A stretch of DNA of 64,000 nt from Pagrus major (GCF_040436345.1 NC_133215.1:38280306-38344305), one strand, 5' to 3'. Positions 1 through 15,664 are shown, counted from the first letter of the stretch. Numbers and translations are program-made. The notes: a model not told the origin generated them from the sequence alone.

Positions 1-2696
1 GTTTTGGTATGTCACATAATTGGGTTGTCTATCTGGGAACTCCGGCTTAGGTAGTCGGCTGCATTAAATGGTTTATTCAACTCCTGCTCTGTCGGAACCC
101 ACAACGGTCTGTTGTTACTTTCCAACCTGAGCGAGCATATTAGAAAAGCCTCTTGATAAAACTGCATGTTGGGGAGCAAAAGACCTCCCTTGCGCGTTGT
201 GGCTTGTAATCTACCAAGTCTCATTCTAGCTCTTTTCCCTGCCCATATAAATTCTGAGAACAACTTATCAATCGACTTAAAAATACTTATAGGGATGTTC
301 AGAGGGAGCATACATAGCTTGGGGGCGACCATCATTTTTATAACTTGGACACGGCCCCACAATGAGATTAAAAGTTTATCCCAGCCTTTGAAGAGGAGCT
401 GGATCTTCTGCAACAAAGGGTCAAAATTATCCTTTATCATGTTGACCAGTCCAGGGTTAAGTAGAATTCCTAGATATTTCATATTTTTGTGGATCCATTG
501 GAATCTCCATTCCTGAAAATCTTTTTTTTTGACAATGTTTTGATAGAGGCATTACCTCCGATTTGCTCCAATTCACTTTATATCCTGAGATTTCAGAGAA
601 TTTCTTGACAGTATCAAGTATCGGGGGGACAGAATCTTGGGGGTGTGATATTAGGACCAATATGTCGTCAGCAAAAATTAGGAGTTTGTGCTCCTGATGC
701 CCCAGTCTCACTCCTTTTATAGCTTTATGACCTCTAATTATCTCCACCAATGGTTCAAGAGCTACGATGAATAGTAGCGGGGAGAGAGGGCAACCATGCC
801 TTGTCCCCCTATTGACCTGAAAAGGGGCTGACCTTAGACCGTTTGTAGTCACCATCGACTTGGGATGTTTATATATAAGTTTGATAACGTCCCGGAACCA
901 AATACCAAAGCCGAATGTTTTAAGAGTGTAGTTCAAATAGTCCCAGCCAACTCGGTCGAACGCCTTCTCGTCTAAGGTTATCGGATGATTTGCGACTTTT
1001 TACAAATCCTACTTGGTCCGGATGAATAACAGATTTTATAATGTAGTTGACTCTTATCGGCAATAATTTTGTGAGCAATTTTCCATCGCATCACAGAAGT
1101 GAAATGGGGCGGTAGCTCTTGCATTCCTGTGGGTCTTTCCCCTTTTTCAGAATTACTGAGATAACCGCCTCTTTCAAGGTGGAAGCTCGTTCCCCTCAAT
1201 GGCTGCTGTAAAGGTCTTGAGTAGTTCAGGGGCTAGTTGTTCAGCGAACACTTTGTGGAATTCGCAGGGTATTCCATCGATACCCGGGGATTTGCTGTTT
1301 GGTAATGTCTTAATTGTGTCCTGTAATTCTTTAATTGTTATTGGTCGGTACAGCCATTGCATGTCTTCTTCAGAAATTTTAGGTAAATTCAAATGCTCAA
1401 AGAAAGCTTTAGTTTTATCGATATCTAGTTCTCCATCTGAGGAGTACAATTCTTCATAGAAATTTTTAAAGGTTAGGTTGATCTCCCTCTGAGAGGTGGC
1501 AAGTCTGCCCTTTTTGTCTTTGACCCCTGCAATCTGACAAGAGGCTTCTCTGGCCTTTAGCTAGTTAGCCAAGCGTTTCCCAGCTTTATCCCCTGACTCA
1601 TACCATTTTTGCTTGAGTCTAAAGAGAGAATATTCAGTCTTTTTGGAAAATATTTTGTTAAGCTCATATTTAGCTCTGACTAAGTCTGAGAGGCAGGAAT
1701 CGGTGGGTTTATTCCAAAATTGTTTCTCCAATCTTTTGATTTCTTCCTCATATCTATGGGTATTTTCCTGATCAATCTTCCTTGAGATGGCGGATTTATG
1801 AATCAGAACCCCCCTCATGTAAGCTTTAAAGGCATCCCAAACATAGATTTGTTTAGTACTGTCTTTATTAGTCTCAAAAAACATATTAATGTGATTTTTG
1901 AGGTCCTCACGTGTCGTTTTGTCCTGTAGGTTGTTAGTGTTCATTCGCCATGTCTTAGTTCTTTCAGTCTTGCTTCCTATTGTGACCACACGATCCACTG
2001 GAGCGTGATCAGAGAGAGCTATTGCTCCTATGCTACAGGCCCCTGTATTTGTGATTAAGGAATGTGTAATTAAGAAATAATCAATATGGGAGTAGACGGA
2101 GTGTCTGTTGGAGAAAAACGTATAATCTCAAGCATTTGAAATAAGTAACCTCCATATATCATGCAAGCCGTTTTGTCTACAGAGCAAGTTGATTGCATTC
2201 ACAGTTTTGGAGGATCTAGATATTCCGGGTTTAGATTTATCTAAAAAAGCGTCAAGAGGTTGATTAAAGTCGCCTCCCAGTATGACTGGGAAGTCTCCAA
2301 AATCCAGAAGAGTTTTTTTGATGTTGAGAAAGAAATCTGGATCTTCTTCGTTTAAGGGGGGGTAATTCCCTAATATCACCCTTTGGCCAGAAAGATTAAC
2401 CAGAAGTACTAGGATGCGCCCCTTACTGTCTCTGAATTCTCTGTCCACCCTTACATCTATGCTTTTGGGAAATAATATAGACCCCCCCTTTGTTTTTTGT
2501 TGTAGCAATTATGATAAGAGCAGCTTATCCATCTACCACATATTCTAGCTGTATCTCTCTCTAGCAAATGAGTCTCTTGGAGCATAATCACATCTGACTG
2601 TTTTTGTTTTAAATAATCCAGCGTCTTGTGTCTCTTTTTTTAGGACCCTAGCCCATTTACATTCCAGGAAGTAAACTTTATTATCTTATTATCCAT
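1..2696 (-). pseudogene. L1-A ORF2: APE endonuclease and reverse transcriptase, frameshifted
   Basis: The reading starts at an ATG at 2696. About 18 codons later a stop breaks the start of the endonuclease, where a NVNGLG motif is followed at once by TAA. Endonuclease pieces with GGDFNQPLDAF are at 2128-2508. The linker is at 1561-1998. The RT region with SKSPGIDGIP is at 1174-1449. The RT core with GTRHGCPLSPLLF and the catalytic FADDI box is at 457-936. The thumb region is at 12-482 and runs to the window edge. At least five frameshifts or stops separate these pieces. The family's role is target-primed reverse transcription of its own RNA; this copy cannot encode the protein. Confidence 0.9.
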
Positions 2697-3015
2697 ATGA
2701 TGAGCAGGTAATGTCTAGCCAGTAAAACTGGAGTGCAAAACATAGCCCAAGTACACCCGACCGGTGGTCCCCTCCCCAGCAGACTCAGCATCCCTGCTGC
2801 TCCCTCAAACCCCCCATGTTTCCTTCATCTGTGTGAAGTGGTTTGCGATCCACCAGGAGCTGCCACTCCCGTGGTAAATTATCAATGATCCAGTCAGAAA
2901 TGAGAACAAAAATCAGCGCTGGTCGCTAGAGCTGCAATATGCTATTATTGTCAAAGCATTGCATTAACTGCAGCCCATGTAAAGTATACTCACGCCCGTG
3001 TTGAAGCCCACAGGT

Positions 3016-3189
3016 TGTTTGTGTGTAATAAATGGAGAGGAGACATGGAGTGTGTCTATCACATGAACTGAATTGAGAACTACTGCCAGAGACATAAACA
3101 AACAGCACTTCCTGCTTTCAGTTGGGCCATACCATTTTCATGTAAACACTAGGGGGGGGGAGCTACCACTATAGAACAATCCCATAACA
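3016..3189 (-). repeat. 3' LTR of the Gypsy element
   Basis: This 174-bp copy nearly matches the one at 7367-7539. On the minus strand it begins TGTTATGGG and ends CACAAACA, the TG...CA form expected of LTRs. It is followed by the CAGGT duplication. Confidence 0.93.
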
Positions 3190-3204
3190 TCTCCCCTTTT
3201 TTAG
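3190..3204 (-). other. Polypurine tract of the Gypsy element
   Basis: Read on the minus strand this is CTAAAAAAGGGGAGA, placed directly before the 3' LTR. That is where plus-strand DNA synthesis is primed in LTR retrotransposons. Confidence 0.8.
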
Positions 3205-3655
3205 ATAGCAGCTTAACATAGTCCTTATTGCACTTAATTGTTTAACTGTATTGCAACTTGAATTCAAGTAAAAATAAATTCCAGGTTGTTTCCACATTAC
3301 CCCCCCCCCCCCCCCCCCCTTTTTTTTTTTTTTCTTTTCAACATCACACAATAACAAAACAAAAATTGGCCCAAGCATTAAGTCCAGTCTATAGGTTCAG
3401 TCTGTTTGGCACCCTCACCAGCCTGGCCATCCTGTGCCCTGGTGTGGGTGGGGAATCACCCATGGGCTGGTGAAGTACACTCTGCCCTGGCGGCCTGACT
3501 TCCTGTGCACTTGTGCCACAATCTACGACCTTACCCACTGCATTTTGGGGTGGACTACTGGGTTGTTTGACAGGCGGGCTGCTTTGCTGCTCGCTGTGCT
3601 GCTCGGGGTGGCGCCCTGTCCCTCCGACCTCTGCTGGTCGCAGGTCCACCCGGTT
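3205..3655. other. Gypsy 3' untranslated region with a C-run/T-run
   Basis: This is the non-coding part of the Gypsy element between the end of pol and the purine tract. It contains about 19 C followed by about 14 T (3301-3333), interrupted soon after. No gene is seen; short frames across it come from the homopolymers and from pol shadow frames. Confidence 0.6.
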
Positions 3656-6447
3656 TCACCAGTAATGTGTTCCTTCCACATCCACCAGGTACGATGTGGG
3701 ACCCACCTGCTGCATGCAAACTCCTCTTCTCCACCTGCCCGTCCTGTCCCCGGGCAATGGCTTCATTCTAATGTCCTGGCCAATGCTCAGCTCAGGCAGG
3801 TCCCTGGCTGACCTGTCGTACCAGAGCTTAGCTGTTTGATGTTTGACCCGCAGTTTGTCTGGAACCCCAGTGACCACGTTTGGCACCAGGAGCGTGCCAG
3901 CCACTGGGAGTGGGGTCCTCAGTCTACGAGACATCAGTCAGATGTCTGGGTGAGGACTTAACGTGTTCAAACCTGCAAACTTTGCAAACCTTTTGAATGT
4001 TTCACAGTCGAACTGGGGCCCACAGTCTGTTATCACCCAGTCAGGCTGCCCGTGCCTTGCAAACTGGGCCTTGCATCTCAGTACTGTGGTCTCTGCTGAA
4101 AGATCTGGGAGCAATTCTATTTCCCAAAAATCTGAATAATGATCTACAATAAGCAGAAAGTCTTTGCCTGCCTGCCTGAACAAGTCCATACTCACAATCT
4201 GCCATGGCCGCGTTGGGAGTGCATGTGACAACATTGTTTCACGCTGCTGCTCATGTGAGTATTCGTTGCACGCTGAGCACTGGCTCACGTAGTCTTTGAC
4301 TTCCCCGTGCATGTTTGGCCAGTACAGCGTGTCTCTTGCCTGCCTATAGCAAGCATCTCCTCCTCCTACATGGCTGGCATGAATGCGTTTCAACATTTCT
4401 GCACGCAGCAATTTTGGGACTATGACTCTCTGGCTTTTGAAGAGCACTCCATCTTGTGCATTGATCTCGTCCCTGATTGACCAGTATTCTCTGATGGCCA
4501 GAGGGGTGTCCTCCCGGCGATCCGGCCATCCCTGGAGCACTGCTGCCTTCAGCAACTGAACAGCTTCGTCTCCCTCAGTGTGTTGTCTGATCTGACTTAG
4601 ACGCTTGCTGGTGACATTCAGGTAATCGGCCTGGTTTATCTGTTCTGTGTCCTCCTGCCCCTGCTGCAGGTTACAGATGTTGTGTTTTGTGTATCTTGTG
4701 TCAGTTCTCTGTGGTAAAACCATGGCTCTGCTCAATGTGTCACTGATGTGCATGTCAGGGCCTGGCTTGTATATTACCTTGAGGTTGTAACTCTGGAGCG
4801 TGAGCAGCATGCTCTGGAGACGCTTGGGGGCAGTGAGGAGGGGCTTGTTGAAGATTGAGGTAAGTGGCTTATGATCAGTTTCTGCTGTGATCTCCCCCCG
4901 CCCGTACAGGTAGTAGTGAAACCGCTGGCATGCAAACACAATACTCAGGCACTCTTTTTCGATTTGTGCATAATTCTGTTCTGTCTGAGTTAGTGCCCGT
5001 GATGCATACCCTATTGGCTGTCCCTCCTGTTATAGGCAGCAGCCCAGTCCTTTCTGACTTGCATCACTCTGGATGGTGACTGGCTTGGTCACGTCGTAGT
5101 ATTTCAGGATCGGGGCCGCTGTGACCAGACGCTTGATCTCTTCAACTGCAGCGTCATGCTTAGGTAGCCAGTGCCATGGGACATCCCTGTCCAGCAGCCT
5201 ACGTAGTGGCTCACACACCTCCAAGAGGTGTGGGGTGAACCTCGCCAGGTAGGTCACGAAGCCTATCAGTCTCTGTACTGCTTTGGCGTCTGTGGGGAGA
5301 GGCATATCCTGAACAGCCCTGACTTTCTCAGGGTCCACCCTGAGCCCCTGACAAAATGTGTCCATGAAACCCTGAACCTAAACTGCAGTGTCTTTAGACT
5401 CAGTCTAAGCTTGACCTCCCTGCACCTGGCCATGAGCTCTAGCAGTTTCCTATCATGGTCTTTCGTGGCTTCCTCATCTGTGTCCCCACACCCCACCACC
5501 AGTATATCGTCCGCAATGGGTTCTACGCCCTTGAGCTCTGCCAGTAGCTCATGCTGTCTTCGCTGATATATCTCTGGGGCCACCGATACCCCGAAAGGCA
5601 GCTTTAACCAGCGTTTCCTGCCCCAGGGCGTCCAAAATGTGGTTGTGTAACTGCTTTCTTCATCTAGCTTACACTGTAAAAAGGCATCACGCGCATCTAC
5701 AAGAGTGAAAACACGGGCCTTGGGCAGTTTGTATAAAACATCCTCAAGTGTTGGCATTATGTAGTGGGACCTCTTCAAAGCTAGATTTAGTGACTTGGGG
5801 TCTATGCAAATCCTCAGTTTCAATGGCTGCCTGACTATCACCATGTTGCTAATCCACTCAGTTGGTTTGGACACTGAGGCTAAATGTCCATCTCTCTCAT
5901 GTTTGTCTAATTGAGCCTTGACTGCATCTCTGAGAGCCACTGGAACATTACGTGGAGAAGCCTGCACTGGAGCTACATCTTTGTCTAACTCAAAATGAAC
6001 CTCCCCTGGGAGCGATTCGACTGTTGCATTGAAAGCGTCGTCATAGGTGTTGATAAGATGCTGCCTAGTTAGAAGCTCTGAGCTGCTGTGTCCTACCATA
6101 AGTAGCTCCTTAGGTATGGTGAAGTGCATCAAACCTAGACTCTCGCAGGTGTCACCTGACAGCAGGGGTCTCTGACTGCTCCTCACTATCTCAAAGCTCA
6201 GCTCGTATGTTTTTCCTCTCACTACACACTCTGTTTTGAATATGCCGATGGATCTTATTGACTGGCCTGAATATAGAACCAATCTGGTTTGGCTTGGTAA
6301 TAGCTTTGCCTGGGGTGCCAGTCTCCTCATATCTTTTATGCTCATTACATCACAGGTCACCCCTGAATCCAACTGGCATCTCTGAGATCCCCTGTTCATC
6401 TTAATATTAATAAAACCATTTCTTCCCACATCCCTGCACTGCCCCAA
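3656..6447 (-). pseudogene. Gypsy pol: protease, RT, RNaseH, integrase (broken)
   Basis: Domains in order on the minus strand are as follows. An aspartic protease has a LDSGVT-type active site near 6360. The RT has a catalytic IADDIL box near 5510. RNaseH contains QSDASQKGLG. The integrase has an H-H-C-C zinc module and two catalytic Asp regions (VSMDLF and TDCGPQF). Breaks seen: a frameshift near 5385, a TAA stop at 5027-5029 inside RNaseH, and a stop at about 3935. At that last point the reading jumps from the SPHP motif straight to a MSRRLRTPLP segment. The stretch that should hold the third catalytic residue (Glu) is missing, so an internal deletion is likely. Not functional. Confidence 0.9.
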
Positions 6448-6530
6448 TGCTCTGTGCCGTATATATGTGTGCCTCTGTGTCAGCCTTGCTCACATCCTCC
6501 GGGCATTCGGTATCTGCTGCGTTTAACTGT

Positions 6531-7301
6531 CTAGTGGTTTGGCCCCTCTTCATGCACATTTTTGCAAAGTGGTTTGCTGTTCCACAATAGCGACAGTTCT
6601 TGCCATATGCAGGGCCTGTGCATGTTGCCACAAAATCTGCATGTTGCGCCTTCGCTCGCGCCAGGCGCCTGATTCTGAGACCTGTCATGGCGGGTCTGCC
6701 TGGGTGCAGCCCGCGGCCGACGGCTGTCTGCTGCATGCACTGTCTCCGGAGGTCTGTCATGTGTCATTGCTTTCAAACTCATATCCGTCAGTTCTGCCGC
6801 CCGGCATATTTCTATGGCTGATGCGAGTGTGAGCTTTTTCTCTCTGACCAGGCGACGGCGCACAGCCTCATCACACACGCCTAGCACCAGTCTGTCTCTT
6901 ATCAGATCATCTTTAAGGTCTCCGTACTCACAGGACACAGCCTTCTCTCTTAGGCGCATTACAAATGCATCGATGGGTTCCCCTTCGTCTTGCTTGCAGT
7001 TGCCGAAGATATATCTCTCAAATATCACGTTCCTGGTTGGCTTGAAATGCGCCTCCAAAGTGTCAAGGATAGCTGTGGGGTCTTTCGCCTGCTCCGCTGA
7101 AAGTCCTAAGTTGTGTTTATATATGTGTCGACATTCACCGCCCATCACCCGTCGCAGGGTTGCTGCCTGTACATCTCTTTCTTTTTCTTTTAGACCCGTC
7201 GCCAGCATGTAATCTTCAAACTCCGACCTGAATTCGTCCCAGTTGTTTGCGAGGTCGCCGGTCAATTTCATCTCTCCTGGTGGTGGTATTGCGGACGCCA
7301 T
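6531..7301 (-). pseudogene. Gypsy gag (capsid and CCHC zinc knuckles), frameshifted
   Basis: An ATG at 7301 opens a 256-codon frame rich in charged helices, with the FVMRLRE segment typical of Gypsy capsids. The first zinc knuckle begins with CRFC at its end. A frameshift near 6620 then moves the reading to another frame (6407-6760), which contains a complete knuckle CRYCGTANHFAKMC (C-x2-C-x4-H-x4-C). Gag would package the element RNA in a virus-like particle. The shift breaks the nucleocapsid part, and a further frame change is needed to reach pol. Confidence 0.88.
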
Positions 7302-7348
7302 TGTGATGCTGATGTCTTCTTATGTGTTACTTAGCTACTTGACTTGGT

Positions 7349-7366
7349 CACCCACTTCTGACACCA
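7349..7366 (-). other. Primer-binding site for tRNA-Leu
   Basis: Immediately inside the 5' LTR, the plus strand reads CCCACTTCTGACACCA. This equals the 3' end (with CCA) of a vertebrate tRNA-Leu as I recall it. The minus-strand element RNA would therefore prime from tRNA-Leu. Confidence 0.8.
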
Positions 7367-7539
7367 TGTTTGTGTGTAATAAATGGAGAAGAGACATGGA
7401 GTGTGTCTATCACATGAACTGTATTGAGAACTACTGCCAGAGACATAAACAAACAGCACTTCCTGCTATCAGTCGGGCCATACCATTTTCATGTAAACAC
7501 TGGGGGGGGGAGCTACCACTATAGAACAATCCCATAACA
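7367..7539 (-). repeat. 5' LTR of the Gypsy element
   Basis: This is the 173-bp partner of 3016-3189, followed on the right by the duplicated CAGGT at 7540-7544. Confidence 0.93.
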
Positions 7540-7573
7540 CAGGTCATATGGCCTATCCTCAGTGTCCTGTGTT

Positions 7574-8218
7574 TTACTCCGCTTCCTCAGCTGAGTGCTG
7601 TGTTGAAATGAAGCGTTTCGCCTCTTCTGCGTCCTCGAACCGGCGCCGTGCTCCATTAATCGTCACCCAGAATACAGCGGGGTACTGTAAGGAGTAACGC
7701 CATCCTTTCTTCATGCAGATGTGGCGGACTTCTGTAAACGTGTTCCTCTTGTCCTGTACCTCTTTGGAAAAGTCTGGAAAAATTTCCACCTTGGACCCAT
7801 TCCAGGTAAATGTTCCAACTTTTCATGCCCCGAACGCGCTATACTGATCTCTCGATCAGTATAGCGCAAAAATGTCACCAGGATATGCCGGGGCCGCTGT
7901 GTGGTGGTTCCCTTGTCTTGCTGGCTCATTGGCGTCCTGTGGGCTCTCTCGATCTCCAATGCCCCTGCTGCATCAGGTGTCTCCTTGAATAATCCACACA
8001 GCATTTTTTTTAACCATGTCCACTACACTCGACCCCTTTCCGACTCTTCCGGGATTCCCTTCATTCGGATTGAATTCCTCCTGCTGTAGTTTTATTGGTA
8101 CTGTAGCCTTTCGCCGAGCCTTGAAATAGTGTCTGTCATATTGGCCACTGTGTTGTTCAGCTTGACGTTATCGTCATTTCGAGGTCATGATTCATGTTGC
8201 GAATTTCTCGCAGGACCT
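7574..8218 (-). pseudogene. L1-A ORF1 fragment
   Basis: Two overlapping minus-strand frames (7711-8004 and 7574-7789) together read like the RRM and C-terminal domains of an L1 ORF1 protein. They include ALEIERAHR, then HILVTFLRY, and end in a RFEDAEEAKRFI segment before TAA at 7574-7576. Upstream, 8020-8218 resembles a coiled coil in broken frames. A frameshift near 7780 separates the two frames. The RRM and CTD order matches the intact ORF1 at 53966-54976. Confidence 0.85.
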
Positions 8219-12258
<4,040 letters not shown>

Positions 12259-12267
12259 TATAAAAAG
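12259..12267 (+). promoter_or_regulatory. TATA box of the lectin gene
   Basis: TATAAAAAG lies about 80 bp before a good splice donor (12347) that ends a short non-coding first exon. A transcription start near 12285-12292 is expected from the usual 25-30 bp spacing. Confidence 0.7.
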
Positions 12268-12287
12268 AGCTGGGCAGCCTCCTGTCA

Positions 12288-12346
12288 TCACTGCATCACT
12301 AAGCTAATACCTGAATATCATCATCATCATCGCTTTTACCTGACAG
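12288..12346 (+). other. Lectin gene exon 1 (5' UTR)
   Basis: The exon is inferred from the TATA box at 12259 and the donor GTAAGA at 12347. It has no start codon that leads into the lectin frame. The matching acceptor (CCACATAG) is at 12431. Confidence 0.6.
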
Positions 12347-12452
12347 GTAAGACACCTGCTGTGTTTCTTTTCAGTCAGTGTTGCTCATGGTTTTGCTTTC
12401 TCTCTGCTCAATGTTCTTTTTCTCCACATAGAACAATCTGTTGATCATTAGC

Positions 12453-12615
12453 ATGAAGACTGTCCTGGTCCTCTCCATTCTTCTCTGGGTTGCATCTGCA
12501 GGTCAGACTAAAACACATACACACACACACACACACACACATTGTTGTGTTTTTCTCTGCAGCTCCAGCTGAAGACAAAGAAAAGGCTCCAGGTCAGTAT
12601 TGAAGCTCTTTGCTT

Positions 12616-12670
<55 letters not shown>

Positions 12671-15584
12671 GTGGGTGGACAGAGCAGGACAATAAAGAAC
12701 GACACAAGTAGCTTTTTCAATAAAAAAAACCTTAATGGATTGATAAAGGATGTTTAGGACAGCTGGTGTGTTCTCTTGTTTTGAGTTGTGATGACCAGTC
12801 AGTCTGAGTAATTCAAGATCAACTCCTCCAGAATATGACAGTTGTGTGGGATTTGAACATAAAACTATAGCTCAGTGCAGTACATCTTGTGTATAAGAGC
12901 ACCTATGCAGCATTATTGAAGAGAAATTCTGGCCACCAGATTAATGCTGATAGTGGTGACCTGTCTGCTGAGAGGATTGACATTTGGTACCTGTTCCTTT
13001 AGGTTCTGTCAAGTCGGAGGTTCTTTGTGTACAAAGTGACTTTTGCACACTAAAAGTAAAAACTAATCCTCACAATTTGAGATTAAATGTCAAATTATGG
13101 AGTGGGGGAAAGCTGGAAGTGAAGCCTTATTATGAGAATAGGGATTATGTTTGACCTGCAAAACTAATTTCCTTCAGTCTCAGCTGTACTTTGTTCATGC
13201 TAGTTAGCTAATGTTAGCATGATTCTGTAACATGCTAAACTAAAAGGGTAAACATGGTAAATCTACCTGCTAAACTTAACATGTTAGCATTGCCATTGTT
13301 GTCAGACAAACAAACAAATATCAAAGCTGGTAGCATGGCTGCAGACTCTTAGACTGGTTTTAACAGTCGGTGTGATTTAAATATGATATTAGCCAGACAC
13401 TGTTGACTTTTGTGGCTGTGACTTACTGTAAAGTCAAATACTGTCAACTAAAAAGAGTTCTGATGAAACTGGTGATGTTTCAGAGATGGAGGACAAGATG
13501 ACAATGATGGGAGATGAAGTGCTTGTGCCCGAAGAGTCTGTCCCTGTTCCCAAAAATGGTAGAGAGGACACACATCACTTATAACAGTGTATTCTATGGC
13601 CGCTCATCGTCAACTAAACAAAAAATACATATTTGAGTAATCAGTTACTCCCCAACTCTTACATATTTTGTGTTATAGAAACAAGTTTAATTAGATGAAG
13701 CAAAAGTCTGCTCACAGTGACAAGATTTAAACTTATTGGCAACACATAAACATTTTGATAATGCAATATAATGTATCCATGGACAGTATCCATATGTACT
13801 ACAGTACTTCATAGTGCGCGTCTTTACTTGTTATATGTATCTTTGAGGAGGCAGCAGCACCTGAATATGAGAACCACATGGCTTTACATCACTTGTCTTT
13901 CTTTATGTTCCTTAATGAATGAGGTCACCTTAACATCACCACCACCACTGACATAGTAATGAAAGCCAAACATCTCTCCCCAAATATCACAATGTCATGT
14001 AGAATGTTCAACTGCAGTCATAGCAGTATGCTTACTGTGTTTGGTTATTAACAAAAACCTCCCTTGTTTGGCTCTACTGCTTACTGTTCTCCAAAGTATA
14101 TCAGAGCCATGACAGACAGGTGCTGGTGTCATTAGAGCAGCTGTTCTTGCTGTAAGAGGCTGTAAAATGTGAGATTAAAAGGGATCTGTTATCAGTGTAT
14201 TTCCCTCAAAGTATTTTGTTGAAGTAAAGTCAATGCTCTCTCTATGCTTTCTCTCTGTAGCTCGTTTAAACTTCTGTCCAGACGGCTGGTTCAGCCATGG
14301 CTCTCGCTGCTTCATGTTCGTCAATACTCCCATGAACTGGTACAGTGCTGAGGTACAGCTTCTCTAACATTTGGTATAGTTATAGTGAGCTATATAATAG
14401 CTATAATAGCATCTGATAGACTCATGCTATTCATTCAGTCAGGCTGCTTTCGAACTTACCATCAGCACACATGATGAATGAACATGTTCTGCAACATAAA
14501 GCCTCTGGATGGTGATGGTATCTGTTAGTAGGTCAGTCACCATCAGTCCATGAAAAGATGAACTTTACGTTCACATAGAAGATCGAGTCATTTCCATGTG
14601 GAGGAGGAAAATGGAGACAGGAAGCACAGAGTGATCTTTGTGGATGTACAACTAACTATTGTTTATGTCATTTCCTGTGTCCATCAGGAGCACTGCAACA
14701 GCCAGGGTGCCCACCTGGCCTCAGTCACCAGCCCTAGAGAGTACAGCTTCCTCCAGCAGATCACACAGACAGCCGGTCAGAGCATTGCATAGCTGGGAGG
14801 CTTCAACCTGCAAGTGTGAATTTATGAAGAAATACCACCTCAGTCAGTCCAGGTCAAGGCCAGGACCTGGTCCAAAGGACTCTAGACTCACACATGAGAG
14901 CAGCACTTGCTTACACTCATGCTTTTTGTTCCTCAGGGCCAGTGGATGTGGATCGACCGTGAAGGTTTCTATTACACAAACTGGTACTCCTCCTCCTCTT
15001 CCAGCAGCTACCCCTGCATCCACTTACGCACCAACTGTAAGTCCACCTGTTAGCTTTGACTGGAGAGCTCCATTAGCTTCACTTTGATCTGTTTTTACCT
15101 TTATTTTCTCTCAGGAAAATGACATGAAGAAAATATCCTCAGCTAATGTGTTGGTTCAGATCCATTTACTACACAGCTGTCTGCCTGGCTCTTGAAGGCA
15201 ACATCGTACATAATCAATTTTTTTTGTCAAATGTGAGTGTTATTTGAATATTTTTTCTGTCCAAGTTTTAATCAGCATGGCTGTTTACATTGTGCTGTAA
15301 CTCAGAGAGTGGATATGTCTTTGTGTATGTCTTGATAGAAGACGATGCCCAGAACAGTGTGAACATGACATTCATTTGTTCTTCAGGGACACTTTTATTG
15401 GTCTGACTGCTGATTTACTCAATTTTCTGCACCAGTGAACACTATGGTGACTCATTTGTCAACTTAAATCATAAATTAAGAGTTAGTGTTGTTATTTTTC
15501 TCTTCTTTTTCAGATGGATGGGGTAACACCAGGTGCAGCACCTCTTATCGCTTCATCTGCTCCAAGAACCCATTTGGTTGTTAA
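12453..15584 (+). CDS. Secreted C-type lectin (fish ladderlectin/nattectin-like), with one in-frame TAG
   Basis: Coding exons are 12453-12501, 12563-12592, 13484-13558, 14261-14352, 14688-14813, 14937-15036 and 15514-15584. All have GT/AG borders and matching phases, giving 180 residues. Residues 1-16 are a signal peptide ([16 protein letters not shown]). An acidic linker follows, then a C-type lectin domain starting at a CPDGW motif (Cys57) with six further Cys. Codon 117 (14790-14792) is TAG where the family has Trp (AWxGG motif), so only 116 residues would be made. The long loop lacks the EPN or QPD calcium/sugar motif and has a run of Ser instead; WND is replaced by WGN. Sugar binding of the usual kind is therefore doubtful. 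Family role: secreted mucosal or plasma lectins in fish immunity. Confidence 0.85.
12518..12540. repeat. (CA)n microsatellite in lectin intron
   Basis: A short CA tract just after the donor of the signal-peptide exon. Confidence 0.9.
12618..12668. repeat. (CA)n microsatellite in lectin intron
   Basis: About 25 CA units in the intron after the 30-bp exon at 12563-12592. Confidence 0.95.
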
Positions 15585-15664
15585 CACACATACTAAACAT
15601 CGGGGATGGATCAGCTTGGATGTTTTTTTCTGTTAAAAGTCAAATTTGTTTTGTGTCTCACTGA

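Larger units (their letters stand above)
3016..7539 (-). mobile_element. Gypsy LTR retrotransposon (Mag-like), minus strand
   Basis: The element has two LTRs (3016-3189 and 7367-7539) and a 5-bp target duplication CAGGT at 3011-3015 and 7540-7544. A primer-binding site matches the 3' end of tRNA-Leu, and there is a purine tract next to the 3' LTR. The gag-protease-RT-RNaseH-integrase order is read on the minus strand. By eye the LTRs differ at about four substitutions and one 1-bp indel, so insertion was fairly recent. The coding region nevertheless has frameshifts, a stop in RNaseH and an internal deletion in integrase. Assignment to a Mag-like clade is an inference from the gag and pol sequence style. 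Confidence 0.93.
1..8218 (-). mobile_element. L1/Tx1-type LINE, old and broken (L1-A)
   Basis: A non-LTR retrotransposon lies on the minus strand. Pieces of an L1-like ORF1 (RNA-binding protein) lie at 7574-8218 and of ORF2 (endonuclease plus reverse transcriptase) at 1-2696. The 3' end is outside the window. The 5' end appears cut off at about 8218, because only part of the ORF1 coiled coil is seen before unrelated DNA begins. A Gypsy LTR element (3016-7539) is inserted between the two ORFs. Frameshifts and stops occur throughout, so this copy is dead. It is unlike the L1 at 53.8-62.9 kb, which is open and on the other strand. Confidence 0.9.

Noticed and set aside
7836-7867. Perfect 13-bp hairpin GCGCTATACTGAT with a 6-bp loop
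   Set aside because: It lies within L1 ORF1 coding sequence and has no terminator-like or promoter context; probably chance.
12508-12757. Cys-Val and Thr-His repeat proteins
   Set aside because: Readings of the CA microsatellites in lectin introns.
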